DNA of 64,000 bases from Leucobacter komagatae (GTDB taxonomy: Bacteria > Actinomycetota > Actinomycetes > Actinomycetales > Microbacteriaceae), in the NCBI RefSeq assembly GCF_006716085.1, contig NZ_VFON01000001.1, positions 62,001 through 126,000 of the forward strand, written 5' to 3'. The notes beneath the pieces were generated by a model, which saw nothing but the letters and a program-made list of their open reading frames with translations, was not told the origin of the DNA and ran no database searches. A program made the position numbers and the translations under genes. Below, piece after piece: positions 55,540 through 63,573 of the stretch (positions within the stretch are counted from its first letter, which is position 1; every line of letters starts with the position of its first letter).

Positions 55540-57347
55540 TCCGAACACTACTGGCCCTGCTCCCGGCGGGCAGCGGGCCACGCCTCGCCGGGCACCTCGC
55601 GCTCACAACGCTCGGCGTGCTGCTGCGGGCCGCGGGAGTGGTGCTTCTCGTGCCGCTCGTCAGCGCCCTGTTCAGTGACGACCCGGCCGGCGCGTGGCCG
55701 TGGGTCGCGTGGCTCACGCTCGCGACCGCGGCGGGCTGGGCCGTCGACTCGGTGACGGTTCGTCTCGGGTTCGACATCGGCTTTGGGCTCCTCGAATCGG
55801 GCCAGCGCGCGGTGGCCGACCGCCTTGCCGAGATTCGGCTCACCTGGTTCACGTCGGGGCACACCGCCACGGCTCGCCAGGCCGTCGCGGCGACGGGGCC
55901 CGACCTCGTCGGCCTCATCATCCACCTCGTCGCGCCAATCGTTGGCGCCGTGTTGCTGCCCATCGCCATCGGGTTGGCGCTCCTGCCCATCGCGTGGCCG
56001 CTCGGGGCCGCGGCTCTCGCGGGCGTTCCCGTGCTCCTCGGAGCCTTCTGGCTGGCTGGGAGGGTGAGCCGCAGCGCCGACCGAGCCGCGGCCGCGAGCA
56101 ATAGCGCGCTCACCGAGCGCATCGTTGAGTTCGCGCGCACGCAGCAAGCGCTGCGCGCCTCACGACGTGTCGGCGTTGAGGGAAGCCACGTCGGTGCGGC
56201 GCTCGCCGCGCAGCACGGCGCGAGCATGCGGCTGCTCCTGCTGCAGGTCCCAGGGCAGCTGATCTTCGGGCTCGCCAGCCAGGTCGCGCTCGTGCTGCTC
56301 GCCGGGACGATCGTGGTACTCACGACCTCGGGTGCGCTTGCCGCGCCGGCGGCCGTGGCGCTCATCGTTGTTGTCGTGCGCTACCTCGAACCGTTTACCG
56401 TGCTTGCCGAACTTTCGCCCGGAGTGGAGTCTGCGCTCGGGGTGCTCCGGGATATTCGAGAGGTACTTGACGCCCCAGCGGTACCGGCGGGACGCGTGAC
56501 GCAGGTTGGCGGGGGCGGGGGCTCGGCCGCGGATGTCGGGGCGCCTGACCGGGCGAGTGACGGGGTGCGTGACCTGGCGCTGGGGCCGCGTTTGGAGCTG
56601 CGCGACGTCCAGTTCAGCTACGGGGCGGCGTCCCCTCGGGTACTCGACGGGCTCTCGCTCACGTTTGAACCCGGCACGACAACCGCGATCGTCGGCCCCT
56701 CGGGCTCCGGCAAGAGTACCGTGCTGTCGCTCCTCGCGGGGTTGCAACACCCAACTGCCGGGGCGGTGTTCGTTGATGGCGTTGACGCGGCGACGCTGAC
56801 CGGTGCGGCCCGCCGAGAGCTTGTGAGCGTCGTGTTCCAACACCCGTACCTGTTTGACGGCAGTATCCGCGACAACGTGCTTGTTGGCCGGCCGGCAGCC
56901 GACGACGCTCAGCTTGAACTCGCCGCCCAACTTGCACAGGTTGACGAGCTGATCGCGCGGTTGCCCGACGGATGGGACAGCCGCGCTGGCGAAGCCGGCG
57001 GCTCCCTCTCCGGGGGTGAAAAGCAGCGCGTGTCGATCGCTCGGGCGCTCCTCAAACCCGCACCCGTGCTGCTCGTCGACGAAGCGACGAGCGCCCTCGA
57101 CACCGAGAACGAAGCCGCGGTGGCGAGCGCGCTCGCAGGCGACCCGGCGCCGCGCACACGGGTCATCGTCGCGCACCGGCTGAGCAGTATCCGCGCCGCC
57201 GACCGCGTCGTGTTCCTCGAGAGTGGTGTCGTTGTTGAAGACGGGACGATCGACGAGTTGCTCGCCGCAGGTGGGCGCTTCGCTGAGTTCTGGCGGCAGC
57301 AAGACGCCGCTGGGGCGTGGCAGTTGCGTTCGAGCGAGGCGGGTTAA
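55536..57347 (+). CDS. irtB: IrtB-like siderophore ABC transporter subunit
   Basis: A 603-residue half-transporter with six membrane segments (about 10-310) and NBD motifs Walker [14 protein letters not shown]-loop VFQHPYLF, signature [17 protein letters not shown], Walker [13 protein letters not shown] and H-loop VAHRLSSI. It overlaps the irtA-like gene by 4 bp and would pair with it as in mycobacteria, where IrtAB imports carboxymycobactin with the substrate reduced by the IrtA flavin domain. The glycine-rich stretch near 325-340 is a loose linker. Confidence 0.9.
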   Translation: MIRTLLALLPAGSGPRLAGHLALTTLGVLLRAAGVVLLVPLVSALFSDDPAGAWPWVAWLTLATAAGWAVDSVTVRLGFDIGFGLLESGQRAVADRLAEIRLTWFTSGHTATARQAVAATGPDLVGLIIHLVAPIVGAVLLPIAIGLALLPIAWPLGAAALAGVPVLLGAFWLAGRVSRSADRAAAASNSALTERIVEFARTQQALRASRRVGVEGSHVGAALAAQHGASMRLLLLQVPGQLIFGLASQVALVLLAGTIVVLTTSGALAAPAAVALIVVVVRYLEPFTVLAELSPGVESALGVLRDIREVLDAPAVPAGRVTQVGGGGGSAADVGAPDRASDGVRDLALGPRLELRDVQFSYGAASPRVLDGLSLTFEPGTTTAIVGPSGSGKSTVLSLLAGLQHPTAGAVFVDGVDAATLTGAARRELVSVVFQHPYLFDGSIRDNVLVGRPAADDAQLELAAQLAQVDELIARLPDGWDSRAGEAGGSLSGGEKQRVSIARALLKPAPVLLVDEATSALDTENEAAVASALAGDPAPRTRVIVAHRLSSIRAADRVVFLESGVVVEDGTIDELLAAGGRFAEFWRQQDAAGAWQLRSSEAG

Positions 57348-57443
57348 TAACGGCCCTGTTGCGGCGTTCGCGCGGCTCGTGTTGCTCGCGTTGCTGGTGT
57401 TGCTGAAACTGGGATGGGCGACTGGCCCGCCCCGTGCGCTCAC

Positions 57444-57449
57444 TAATAT
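57444..57449 (+). promoter_or_regulatory. -10 hexamer TAATAT for leaderless DUF523 gene
   Basis: TAATAT is followed by six bases and ATG 57456. The GGGGG in between is too close to the start to be a ribosome binding site. Confidence 0.55.
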
Positions 57450-57455
57450 GGGGGC

Positions 57456-57920
57456 ATGGATCGCGAACTCCTGCTCGTCTCATCGTGTCTTGCCGGAATG
57501 CCCTGCCGGTACGACGGGAACGCGCGGCCCGACCCCGCCATCGTTAAAGCGGTGCGCGAGGGGCGAGCTATCCCCGCGTGCGCCGAGCAACTGGGAGGCC
57601 TCCCGACCCCGCGCCCGGCAGCCGAGATAGTCGGGGGTGACGGCGCCGATGTGCTCGACGGCACTGCCGCTGTCGTCGATATTCACGGGGCGGACGTCTC
57701 GGCCCCGTTTATTGCTGGGGCCGAAGCCGTTGCGGCCATCGCCGCCGAACGCGGTGTGACGCGGGCCGTGCTGCAGGCGCGCAGTCCGTCGTGCGGCTGC
57801 GGCGTGGTCTATGACGGCAGTCACAGAGGCGAACTGGTCGAGGGCGACGGCGTTCTCACGGCCCTGCTCAAGCGGCGCGGCATCGAGATCACCCCGGTTC
57901 GGGGGCAGCGCGAGGGGTAG
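57456..57920 (+). CDS. DUF523-family protein
   Basis: The 154-residue protein matches DUF523: VSSCLAGMPCRYDGNARPD at the N-terminus, IPACAEQLGGLPTPRPAAE in the middle and VLQARSPSCGCGVVYDG near residue 110. The conserved cysteines suggest metal or cofactor binding. Biochemical function is not established for the family. It stands alone behind its own promoter between irtB and the surface-protein cluster. Confidence 0.9.
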   Translation: MDRELLLVSSCLAGMPCRYDGNARPDPAIVKAVREGRAIPACAEQLGGLPTPRPAAEIVGGDGADVLDGTAAVVDIHGADVSAPFIAGAEAVAAIAAERGVTRAVLQARSPSCGCGVVYDGSHRGELVEGDGVLTALLKRRGIEITPVRGQREG

Positions 57921-57957
57921 CTCCGGTGTGCCACAGCGCTCGCCACAGCCAAGACAC

Positions 57958-58018
57958 CTCAAATATTCGTGTGGGCGTCAAATTCCGGTGGAAAATGAGG
58001 CCCCAGCGAATAATTGAG
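57958..58018. repeat. AT-rich inverted repeat, second copy of dispersed element
   Basis: CTCAAATATTCG (57958-57969) pairs with CGAATAATTGAG (58007-58018) with one mismatch. Layout and flanks (TCAAAT...ATTTGAGGGG or ATTGAGTGGG, then a G-rich array) resemble the element at 15983-16041. Confidence 0.65.
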
Positions 58019-58045
58019 TGGGAGGGGAGTCGCCGGCGACGCTCT

Positions 58046-58162
58046 GACGGCGGGGCGGCCGCTGGTTCGACGGCGGGGCGGCTGTTGGTTCGACGGCGGG
58101 GCGGCCGCTGGTTCGAGGGCGCACGGTGATCGGCGCACGGCGCACAGTGATCGGCGCACGGC
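58046..58162. repeat. Two tandem arrays (3 x 23 bp and 2 x 21 bp)
   Basis: Units of 23 bp begin at 58046, 58069 and 58092 (start GACGGCGGGGCGGCCGCTGG; the second copy has two changes). Units of 21 bp begin at 58121 and 58142 (start GCACGGTGATCGGCGCACGG; one change). Confidence 0.85.
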
Positions 58163-58237
58163 GCTAGAAGCGGGGGCTATGGCGTTTGAGAGAGCCATGA
58201 ACCCCTGGCGTTGGCTGTGAAACTCGCGCATCACGAT

Positions 58238-58270
58238 ACATCAGATGAAAGTAAGGTTAGGCTAACCTTT
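58238..58270 (+). promoter_or_regulatory. Near-perfect DtxR/IdeR box with ACATCAGATGA element
   Basis: TAAGGTTAGGCTAACCTTT (58252-58270) matches the DtxR consensus at 16 of 19 positions and contains a perfect 17-bp palindrome AAGGTTAGGCTAACCTT. ACATCAGATGA (58238-58248) lies three bases upstream. It should make the following secreted-protein genes iron-repressed. Confidence 0.88.
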
Positions 58271-58378
58271 GAAAAGGTTGCCGTGGCAACCATGCATTCG
58301 TCAGATGAATGGGAGAGTGGCCTCGGCCCGGGCTCGCCGGGCCGCTTTTCACAGCCCTGCGCCTAAGGAGTCACCACC

Positions 58379-58951
58379 ATGTCACGCACGCTTCGCGCCA
58401 ACCGCGCTCGCTTTATCGGAGTCGCGCTCGCAGCGCTTATCGCCGCCACCTCCGTTCTGTACGGGGCCGCAGGTCAAGCCCACGCAGACTCAGGCCTTCC
58501 GGTCGGAACCTACACCGTTTCCGCGAACCTCTATGTCGGAGCGAAGGATACCCCGATCGGGCTCAACGCATACGTTACGAACCCGGCCGCCCCGCCCCTC
58601 GGGTACCCGAGCTCGCCCGTCAACTCGAACGCAACTCTGCAGGTACTCGCTGACGGAACCGAGCTGCTGACGGTGCCTGTCGTGAACTCGACCTTCGGAG
58701 TGCTGGGGCTGCCCGCAGCGTCCACCGACGGCGCCGTGGCAGTGCAGTCGTCGGTGACAACCCCCTGGAGCACGGCCGCTGGCGGGCCGACGTCGCGCAT
58801 CTCTTCGGTGACGTTTGACGTGACTGACTTCGCGGGCGGATCGACGGTCGCCACCTTCGCGCCGAGCCAGGAGTACGCGAACTTCTTCCTTTACCGCGGT
58901 TACAAGGCCTGGGATCTGAACCTCGTCGTCGACTTCGGGTCGGCGGCATAG
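58379..58951 (+). CDS. Secreted single-domain protein, iron-regulated (NEAT-like fold suspected)
   Basis: A 190-residue protein with a Sec signal peptide (cleavage after AHA, about residue 36) and one ~150-residue domain running from PVGTYTVSANLYVG to WDLNLVVDFGSAA. The same domain occurs three times in the next gene. The G-x-Y-T-V opening, the NATLQVLADG strand, the VTFDV strand and the Tyr-rich EYANFFLYRGY segment recall NEAT haem-binding domains, but identity is too low to claim membership. It lies behind a near-perfect DtxR box with AAGGAG before the ATG. It may be a released binding protein for haem or a siderophore. Confidence 0.8.
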   Translation: MSRTLRANRARFIGVALAALIAATSVLYGAAGQAHADSGLPVGTYTVSANLYVGAKDTPIGLNAYVTNPAAPPLGYPSSPVNSNATLQVLADGTELLTVPVVNSTFGVLGLPAASTDGAVAVQSSVTTPWSTAAGGPTSRISSVTFDVTDFAGGSTVATFAPSQEYANFFLYRGYKAWDLNLVVDFGSAA

Positions 58952-58957
58952 TCGCTC

Positions 58958-58989
58958 GGGGTGCTCGCCCTCCCCGGGCCGAGCACCCC
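58958..58989 (+). terminator. Hairpin between the small and large surface-protein genes
   Basis: GGGGTGCTCG (58958-58967) pairs perfectly with CGAGCACCCC (58980-58989) seven bases after the stop. There is no U tract, so partial termination favouring the small secreted protein is likely. Confidence 0.6.
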
Positions 58990-59036
58990 ATCATCAGCTT
59001 CTCCCTTCCGATCTCAGCCGAACAGAGTGATTGCTC

Positions 59037-62000
59037 ATGCCGAACCATCCCAGACTGAACGCGTGGCTTGCTGGCCTGACAGTGTCAGCCTTCTTGCTCG
59101 CGGGTAGCCCAGCAGCTGCCCTCGCCGACTCAACCCCAGACAGCCGACCGCAGTCGTCTGTGGCTCCCGACGACCGAGCCCCATCGCAGAACCCTATTCC
59201 AGGCGCTGCTTCCGAATCGGCTGATCCAGCAGCACCGGCAGTACCGGCAGAGCCAGCGGAACCAGCATCACCGGCCGATCCAGCAGCACCAGCAGCACCG
59301 GCCGAACCAGCAGCACCGGCCGAGCAAGCAGAGCCAGTGGGGCCGGCCGAGGCGAACGAAGTGACCTCGCTGCTGAGCGGCAACACCCCACTCGAGAGTC
59401 GTGTGGCGCCGGCCTCGGCTGCAACTCTCGCCCCAGGCACTTACACCGTGACGGCGAACCCCTACGTCGCAGGGTCGGATGCCCCGATCGGCGTGAACGT
59501 CTACATGTCTGACGCTGGGTTCCCGCCCGTTACCCCGCAAAAGCTCAATACGACCCTGCGCGTGGCGAAAGACGGCACTGTCGAAGTCGACGTGCCTTTC
59601 AACCAAGAGATTTTCACGCTGCAGGAGATCGGTGACGGTGCCGACCTCCGGGTCACGAACATCGAGCGCGGCGGCAGTATCGCGTGGGGCAACCTCACCC
59701 CCGACGCTCGCTACCCAGATCGCATTGTCAGCGTGACGGTCGAGCTCGGAAACGGCAGCGGCGAGTACACGTTTGGCGGCGCAATGCAGTACCCAGTGCC
59801 GCTGCAAACCGAGAAGCACTGGCCCGTGCACCTGCGGGTCGACTTTGCGAGCGCCGTGCGGCAAGTAGCAGGCGACTTCACTCAGACGTACCGGCATGGC
59901 GCGACGGGCGCCGAGGTGACGGTTGAGACTGAGGAGGGTGACCCACTGATCCCGGCCCTCTCGGACGCAACGCTCAGCGCCGAGCGTGTCGCAGGTGACG
60001 CACAGCGAGTTGAGCGTGCGCTCGCATCGGAGTTCGTCACGATGCCATCGTTCGTGGCCTGGGAACTCGGACTCGCAGGTAGCAACGGCGACATTCGCCT
60101 GGGCGCTACCCAGCAGACGACAGTGACACTCCCCGCTTCTGGCGCAGAGCCAACGGTGATGAAGATCGTGGGCGGAAAGGCGACCCTCGTGCCGGTCACG
60201 CGGCACGCAAACGGGGCCGTGACCTTCCAGCCCGAGGGGCTCGGGCTGTTCGCGCTCGTCGACACCGAGTCTGCGGCGCGCTGGCAGTACACCAAGCAGT
60301 TCGCGAGCGACTCGGGAACCACCATGACGTACCGAACGACGGGCGAGGCCGACTGGGAGTTCCCGGGAATGGACTTCCCCTCGCTCGACTCTCTCGGCGC
60401 GTACTCGTCGTTCCTTGGCGAAGAGAGCGACACGGAACAACTTGCCCGGGCGGGCGAACTCTTAGGTGACGAGTTCGCGAAGCCCGAGGTGCGGCTGTAT
60501 ACGTTCGGGCTCGACGTGAGTTTTGAGAATGTACCCGGTGCGACCGTGGCGAAACACTGGGCCTGGACCAACCCTCTCGGTGGCGGGCGGACGAGCCTGT
60601 CGGGCACGGCTCCCGTCGCGGGGCCGGGAAGCAAACTCTTCATCGTCTCGGGCACCGTTGGCGAGGGCCTTACGAGGGCCGAGGCGCTCACCGCAGAGCA
60701 GTCCGGAGCGACCGCCACGTTCGATATCGTCGCGAAAGACACCGCAGCCGATTCACCCGCCGCGCTTGTGCAGGTGCCGCTGTGGAACGCAGCGACAGGG
60801 AAGAACGGCGACATTGATACCGCCCAGACTGAGGGCACAGAGATCGCCTACATCGCTGTTGTCAGTGAAGCAGTGACTCCGGTGGCGAAGCCCACCGCCG
60901 CGACGGCGCTCACCTATACGGGCGCAGAACAGGTCGGCGTTGCCCCCGGCGCGGGCTATGTGCTCAGCGCGCGCCCGAGCGCCACAGACGCAGGAACGTA
61001 CCTTGCCCGCGCGACGCTTGTTGACGGCTACGTCTGGGAAGACGGGTCGACGGCTCCCGTGAGCCTGCCATGGGAGATCGCGAGGGCGACGCTCACGGCG
61101 ACTTACGACGGCGAGCAAGTCGCCGCGGGAGGGGCGCCCCGCCTGGCCGTGAAGGTCTCCGGCTTCGTCGGAGACGACAGCGCCGCGAACGCCGCTGGCT
61201 ATGCGCAGCCGACGGTGCAGGGCCCGGCCCGCCTGACTGCCGGTGCGCGCTACGAGCTTGTCCCCGCTGGCGGCGCAGCAACGAACTACCGTTTCGAGTA
61301 TGTCGGGGGTGTGCTCACAGTCTCGGAGCAAACGCCAGAGGAGGGACTCCGCCCAGGCACCTACAGGGTGACCGCGAACCTCTTCGTGCCGGCGGAGAAG
61401 AACGACATCCTTGGCCTCACCGCGTACATGACGAACCCGAAGAACCCACTCGTGGCACCGAGCGACCCGAATTTCGGTATTCCGACGTCACCGGTGCGAG
61501 ACAACGCGAAGCTTGTGGTGGGGCAGGATGGTACCCGCACGCTGCTGCTCGACGTGCCGAACCCCGCGTTCACGCTGATGGAACTTGGCGCTGCGCCGAA
61601 GGGCGTCACCGTGCTCTCGGCCCACCGCGATAGCAAGACCTATGGGCACCACACGAACGGACGGATCACGCGGCTCGTGATTCAGCTCGGAGCGTCAGAC
61701 GGCACGCTCACGTTCCCGAAGAGTCGCGTCTACGCCGCGCCCCTCGAGCGCGACAAGCAGTGGGACCTCAGCCTCGCCGTGGACTACGCGAGCGCGCACA
61801 AGGTTTCGGACGATACGACGGTGACGAACCCGGGCACAGGGCCAGGGACGAACCCAGGCACGAACCCCGGCACAAAGCCAGGCACAAAGCCCGGGACGAA
61901 GCCGACGGCACCCTCGCCGAGGCCGAAACCCGGCCCCGGCCCCGCGCCGACCCAGCTCGCACCGGGAAGCTACGTGGTGAGCTCGAACATCTGGTTCAGT

Positions 62001-62702
62001 CGGGAAGTGACGGGACTGCCACTGGCGCCCCACCTGACGAACAGCGGTTTTCCGCCCAAGGACCCGGTCACCGGCAACGCGACGCTCACTGTCGCGGCTG
62101 ACGGAACCGGCCAGGTCACCGTTCCGATCGTGATTCAGGATCGCATCATGACGGTACGCAGCATCTCTGGCGGCGGCGTAGTCGGCACCTCAGGGGGCGG
62201 CAGCGTGACCAGCGTCACGGTTGACCTTGGGCACATCGACCCCACTGTTACCTCGATCTCGCGGTCAATGAGCGCCGCGGTCACCATTGGGGATCTCGCC
62301 TTCAGTATCGGCGGCCCGATCTTTGGTGGCACCCGCGAGCACACCTGGCCGGCCTCGTTCGAGGTGACGCTCTCGGGCGTTCCGACCTCTGGCGGCGGTG
62401 TCGTGCCGAGCTATGCCCAAGTGAAGCTGCCAGGTGCGCAGACCGCTGACGAGCAGGCCGCGCTCAAGGCCCTTGAAGCCGCGCGCGCGGCGAACCAGGG
62501 CTCGCGAGACGCGGGCCGCGTGGGCGACGACGCAGCTGAGTTGGGCCGCCGCAACGGCGGCGCGATCGGTGAGACCGCCGCCTCGGGCGCGCAGCCGCAA
62601 GCGATTGCGCTGATCGCTGGGGTCGGCGTGGTGCTCGCCCTCGCGGCGGGAGCGACGCTGCTCGCCAGGAAGCGAACGCGCGTGGCGCCGGGCGCAGACT
62701 AG
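59037..62702 (+). CDS. Large multi-domain surface protein with three repeats of the iron-regulated domain
   Basis: A 1221-residue protein. It has a signal peptide (to about 30), an Ala/Pro/Glu-repeat stalk (about 60-105) and repeat domain 1 (about 132-275, APGTYTVTANPYV to VDFASA). A sandwich domain (about 280-415, ending GLGLFALVD) and MBG/Ig-like regions to about 768 follow. Repeat domain 2 is at about 771-921 (RPGTYRVTANLFV to VDYASA). A GTNPGTKPG linker leads to repeat domain 3 (about 974-1116), a charged helical stretch and a C-terminal membrane helix (about 1187-1210) with an RKRTR tail. No LPXTG motif. ATG 59037 is preferred to TTG 59031. It probably acts as a membrane-anchored receptor. 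Confidence 0.82.
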   Translation: MPNHPRLNAWLAGLTVSAFLLAGSPAAALADSTPDSRPQSSVAPDDRAPSQNPIPGAASESADPAAPAVPAEPAEPASPADPAAPAAPAEPAAPAEQAEPVGPAEANEVTSLLSGNTPLESRVAPASAATLAPGTYTVTANPYVAGSDAPIGVNVYMSDAGFPPVTPQKLNTTLRVAKDGTVEVDVPFNQEIFTLQEIGDGADLRVTNIERGGSIAWGNLTPDARYPDRIVSVTVELGNGSGEYTFGGAMQYPVPLQTEKHWPVHLRVDFASAVRQVAGDFTQTYRHGATGAEVTVETEEGDPLIPALSDATLSAERVAGDAQRVERALASEFVTMPSFVAWELGLAGSNGDIRLGATQQTTVTLPASGAEPTVMKIVGGKATLVPVTRHANGAVTFQPEGLGLFALVDTESAARWQYTKQFASDSGTTMTYRTTGEADWEFPGMDFPSLDSLGAYSSFLGEESDTEQLARAGELLGDEFAKPEVRLYTFGLDVSFENVPGATVAKHWAWTNPLGGGRTSLSGTAPVAGPGSKLFIVSGTVGEGLTRAEALTAEQSGATATFDIVAKDTAADSPAALVQVPLWNAATGKNGDIDTAQTEGTEIAYIAVVSEAVTPVAKPTAATALTYTGAEQVGVAPGAGYVLSARPSATDAGTYLARATLVDGYVWEDGSTAPVSLPWEIARATLTATYDGEQVAAGGAPRLAVKVSGFVGDDSAANAAGYAQPTVQGPARLTAGARYELVPAGGAATNYRFEYVGGVLTVSEQTPEEGLRPGTYRVTANLFVPAEKNDILGLTAYMTNPKNPLVAPSDPNFGIPTSPVRDNAKLVVGQDGTRTLLLDVPNPAFTLMELGAAPKGVTVLSAHRDSKTYGHHTNGRITRLVIQLGASDGTLTFPKSRVYAAPLERDKQWDLSLAVDYASAHKVSDDTTVTNPGTGPGTNPGTNPGTKPGTKPGTKPTAPSPRPKPGPGPAPTQLAPGSYVVSSNIWFSREVTGLPLAPHLTNSGFPPKDPVTGNATLTVAADGTGQVTVPIVIQDRIMTVRSISGGGVVGTSGGGSVTSVTVDLGHIDPTVTSISRSMSAAVTIGDLAFSIGGPIFGGTREHTWPASFEVTLSGVPTSGGGVVPSYAQVKLPGAQTADEQAALKALEAARAANQGSRDAGRVGDDAAELGRRNGGAIGETAASGAQPQAIALIAGVGVVLALAAGATLLARKRTRVAPGAD

Positions 62703-62757
62703 CCGCCCCAGGACCCGAGTATTCATCACACATCACAACCTCGAAGGAACCCACACC

Positions 62758-63573
62758 ATGACGAACCCCCAGCAGACACTGCCAGAGCAGGATCGCCCGG
62801 TCGCAACGATGTCTGGCCATTGGCTGCTCGCGAAGCTCGGCAAGCGTGTGCTCAGGCCAGGAGGTCGCGAACTGACTCGTCGCATGCTTGAGGCCGCCCG
62901 CATTGAGGGGAGCGACGTCGTGGAGCTCGCGCCCGGGCTGGGGCACACCGCGCAGGAGATCGTGCAGCTTGCGCCGCGCAGCTATCGGGGCGTCGACATG
63001 GACCCCGACGCGGTCGCGCAGGTCAACAAGCGGCTCGGGCTCGATGGCGCGGTGGTGCACGCAGACGCCGCAGCGACTGGCTTCGAAGCCGATAGCGCCG
63101 ACGTGGTGTTTGGTGAGGCGATGCTCACCATGCACGCAGACCGCTCGAAGCAGACCATGATGGCCGAGGCCTTTCGCGTGCTGCGCCCGGGCGGCAGGTA
63201 CGTGATTCACGAGCTCGGGCTCACCCCAGACGGGCTGCCCGAGGAGACGAAGCGCGAGATTCAAAAGGCGCTCGCGAAGTCGATCAAGGTGAACGCCAGA
63301 CCGCTCACGAACGCGGAGTGGCGCGCGCTCCTCGAATCGGCGGGGTTCGAGGTCGTCGAAGACACGAGATTCGCGCCCATGCGCCTGCTGCAGCCGCGGC
63401 GCATCATCGCAGACGAAGGGCTCCGCGGCGCGCTTCGCTTCGCGCGGAATGTGCTGCGGATGCCCGATGAGCGTAAGCGCGTCTTCGACATGCGGCGCAC
63501 ATTCGGCGCTCACCGTGATGCACTCACCGCGGTCGGGATCGTCGCGGTGAAGCCCGCGGCGTCGGGCGAATGA
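62758..63573 (+). CDS. Class I SAM-dependent methyltransferase
   Basis: The 271-residue enzyme has the SAM-binding motif I VVELAPGLGHTAQEI (degenerate from E-x-G-x-G-x-G), motif post-I YRGVDMDPDAV, motif II SADVVFGEAML and motif III RVLRPGGRYVIHELGL. The C-terminal part (residues 170-265) is basic and helical and may bind the substrate. It lies 55 bp after the surface-protein gene and overlaps the next gene by ATGA, so it belongs to the iron-regulated unit. The substrate is unknown; a tetrapyrrole, siderophore or lipid are all conceivable. Confidence 0.88.
   Translation: MTNPQQTLPEQDRPVATMSGHWLLAKLGKRVLRPGGRELTRRMLEAARIEGSDVVELAPGLGHTAQEIVQLAPRSYRGVDMDPDAVAQVNKRLGLDGAVVHADAAATGFEADSADVVFGEAMLTMHADRSKQTMMAEAFRVLRPGGRYVIHELGLTPDGLPEETKREIQKALAKSIKVNARPLTNAEWRALLESAGFEVVEDTRFAPMRLLQPRRIIADEGLRGALRFARNVLRMPDERKRVFDMRRTFGAHRDALTAVGIVAVKPAASGE

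Larger units (their letters stand above)
57921..58378. other. 458-bp intergenic region: repeats followed by iron-regulated promoter
   Basis: No supportable gene. From left to right it holds an AT-rich inverted repeat (57958-58018), three 23-bp and two 21-bp tandem units (58046-58162), a DtxR box with its TCATCAGATGA-like partner (58238-58270), a small hairpin GGTTGCC/GGCAACC (58276-58291), and a second CAGATGA element (58298-58308) before the AAGGAG of the next gene. Confidence 0.75.

Noticed and set aside
36681..57347. Siderophore biosynthesis genes
   Set aside because: No NRPS, NIS synthetase or hydroxylase/acylase genes were found among the iron clusters; they appear to be for uptake only.
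57926..58234. Small frames across the 23-bp and 21-bp arrays
   Set aside because: They are repeat-driven open frames on both strands with low-complexity Arg/Gly/Trp content.
62580..62702. LPXTG-type sortase signal at the end of the large surface protein
   Set aside because: A membrane helix and basic tail are present, but no LPXTG-like pentapeptide precedes them. Simple membrane anchoring is more likely.
58379..62702. HtaA haem-binding domains in the secreted proteins
   Set aside because: The characteristic HtaA opening and conserved Trp/Tyr pattern are not seen; the G-x-Y-x-V pattern is closer to NEAT, and even that is only suggestive.
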